Shown here: in pieces, positions 63,329-64,000 of the stretch
Position numbering within the stretch: position 1 is the stretch's first letter
How the letters are laid out: every line of letters starts with the position of its first letter
DNA from: Bacteroides pyogenes_A
GTDB taxonomy: Bacteria; Bacteroidota; Bacteroidia; Bacteroidales; Bacteroidaceae
NCBI RefSeq assembly: GCF_048595595.1
Contig: NZ_CP184347.1
Direction: 5' to 3' (one strand)
Length of the DNA: 64,000 nt
Program-made: the position numbers and the translations under genes
Notes under the pieces: generated by a model
The model's input: the letters and a program-made list of their open reading frames with translations, nothing else
What the model was told of the DNA's origin: nothing
Database searches by the model: none

Positions 63329-63421
63329 CTCTTTCGATATTTTCTCAATTTTTTCACAAACATAGTGATAAAATCTGTAGGTTTAACTACTTTTGCGTCT
63401 TCATTTAAAAAAACATCTATT

Positions 63422-64000
63422 ATGAAAAAAGTATTTTCTGCTCTTTTCCTGTGCATGTTGCTTTCTGCCGTAACAGGATTGCAGGCGCAAAACATTCAGT
63501 TGCATTATGATTTCGGTCGTTCGCTTTACAAGGAAATGGATACGCACGACTTTAAACGTCCGCTGGTAACCACCACAGTAGAGAAATTCCATCCCGATGC
63601 ATGGGGGAGCACATTCTTCTTCGTAGATATGGACTACACGTCTGCGGGAGTTACTTCGGCTTATTGGGAAATCGCTCGCGAGCTGAAATTCTGGAAAGGT
63701 CCTTTTTCGGCGCATCTGGAGTATAACGGAGGAGTGGCGAAAGGATTTTCTTATAATAATGCTTATTTGGCGGGAGCAACCTATACATACAATTCCGCCG
63801 ATTTCTCGAAAGGGTTTTCCTTATCGGCGATGTACAAATATATTCAGAAGCACAAATCGCCTAACAACTTTCAGCTGACGGGTACTTGGTATGTGAACTT
63901 CTGTGACAATCTGCTCACTTTCTCGGGTTTCGCCGACTGGTGGCGCGAGGAGAATAATTATGGGAAAACCATTTTCTTGTCGGAACCTCAATTCTGGGTA
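63422..64000 (+). CDS. DUF5020 family outer-membrane protein (truncated by window edge)
   Basis: The first 193 codons are present. There is a signal peptide (MKKVFSALFLCMLLSAVTGLQA|Q), then a beta-barrel-like pattern of alternating aromatic residues (LHYDFGRSLYK, STFFFVDMDYTS, FSAHLEYNGGVAKGF, AGATYTYNSADF, NFQLTGTWYVNF). It resembles nucleoside-channel (Tsx-like) proteins assigned to DUF5020 in Bacteroides. TACTTTTG (63388-63395) is a likely -7 box 26 bp before the start codon. The C-terminus is outside the window. Confidence 0.82.
   Translation, partial: MKKVFSALFLCMLLSAVTGLQAQNIQLHYDFGRSLYKEMDTHDFKRPLVTTTVEKFHPDAWGSTFFFVDMDYTSAGVTSAYWEIARELKFWKGPFSAHLEYNGGVAKGFSYNNAYLAGATYTYNSADFSKGFSLSAMYKYIQKHKSPNNFQLTGTWYVNFCDNLLTFSGFADWWREENNYGKTIFLSEPQFWV

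Overview
This window reads as chromosome of a gut-type Bacteroidales bacterium (Bacteroides/Phocaeicola-like). The grounds are TAnnTTTG -7 boxes with TTG-type -33 boxes 19 bp upstream, near absence of Shine-Dalgarno sequences, and marker families such as GldE, a DUF4248 protein, floA-nfeD, a BioB-BioA fusion, bioG, DUF4421, DUF5020 and an RprY/PhoP-like two-component pair. No species is claimed. All calls come from reading the sequence and from knowledge of the families; no database search was run.

Layout. 1-341: truncated zinc-ribbon/helix-turn-helix protein of a mobile element lying against the 3' end of mnmE. 603-6572 (minus): mnmE, nucleoside phosphorylase, floA-nfeD, and a TPR/beta-propeller envelope protein. 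6713-7459: ttcA. 8322-13828 (minus): a prophage-like module of DUF4248 protein, replication protein, second DnaB helicase, HU-like protein, small coiled-coil protein and amidase. 14340-18637 (plus): a 1015-residue collagen-like surface lipoprotein with an internal 813-bp duplication, followed by an OmpA-family protein. 18856-20100: IS110-family element with a structured left end. 20464-26662: RNase G, HU, mutY, ssb, gldE, phosphopantetheinyl transferase. 26663-28257: a 1.6-kb gene-free stretch holding a complete cobalamin riboswitch with its own promoter and terminator but no recognisable target gene. 28258-38612: thioredoxin-like lipoprotein, two-component system, transglutaminase-like protein, DUF3805/3806 protein, ABC-F ATPase, PHP phosphatase. 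38776-44969: isomerase-fold protein, aminotransferase, FtsX permease, glycosyltransferase, AI-2E-family exporter. 45460-51654 (minus): complete biotin locus bioBA-bioF-bioG-bioC-bioD. 51906-56700: DUF4421 protein, GlsB, cutC, rny, zapA and a ZapB-like coiled coil. 57051-60366: nucleosidase plus lutABC. 61098-64000: pyridoxal kinase, tRNA-Trp, ArsC/Spx-like protein, uracil-DNA-glycosylase-like protein and a truncated DUF5020 protein.

The most unusual property is between the genes. At least 17 intergenic regions hold tandem repeats of unrelated sequence, and their periods, counted by eye, cluster near multiples of 21-22 bp (20-22, 44, 62-67, 86-89, 101-111, 263). Several arrays include the last or first codons of the neighbouring gene in their unit. 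They explain most of the long spurious reading frames here. The arrays and the stand-alone riboswitch RNA are the best candidates for something undescribed.
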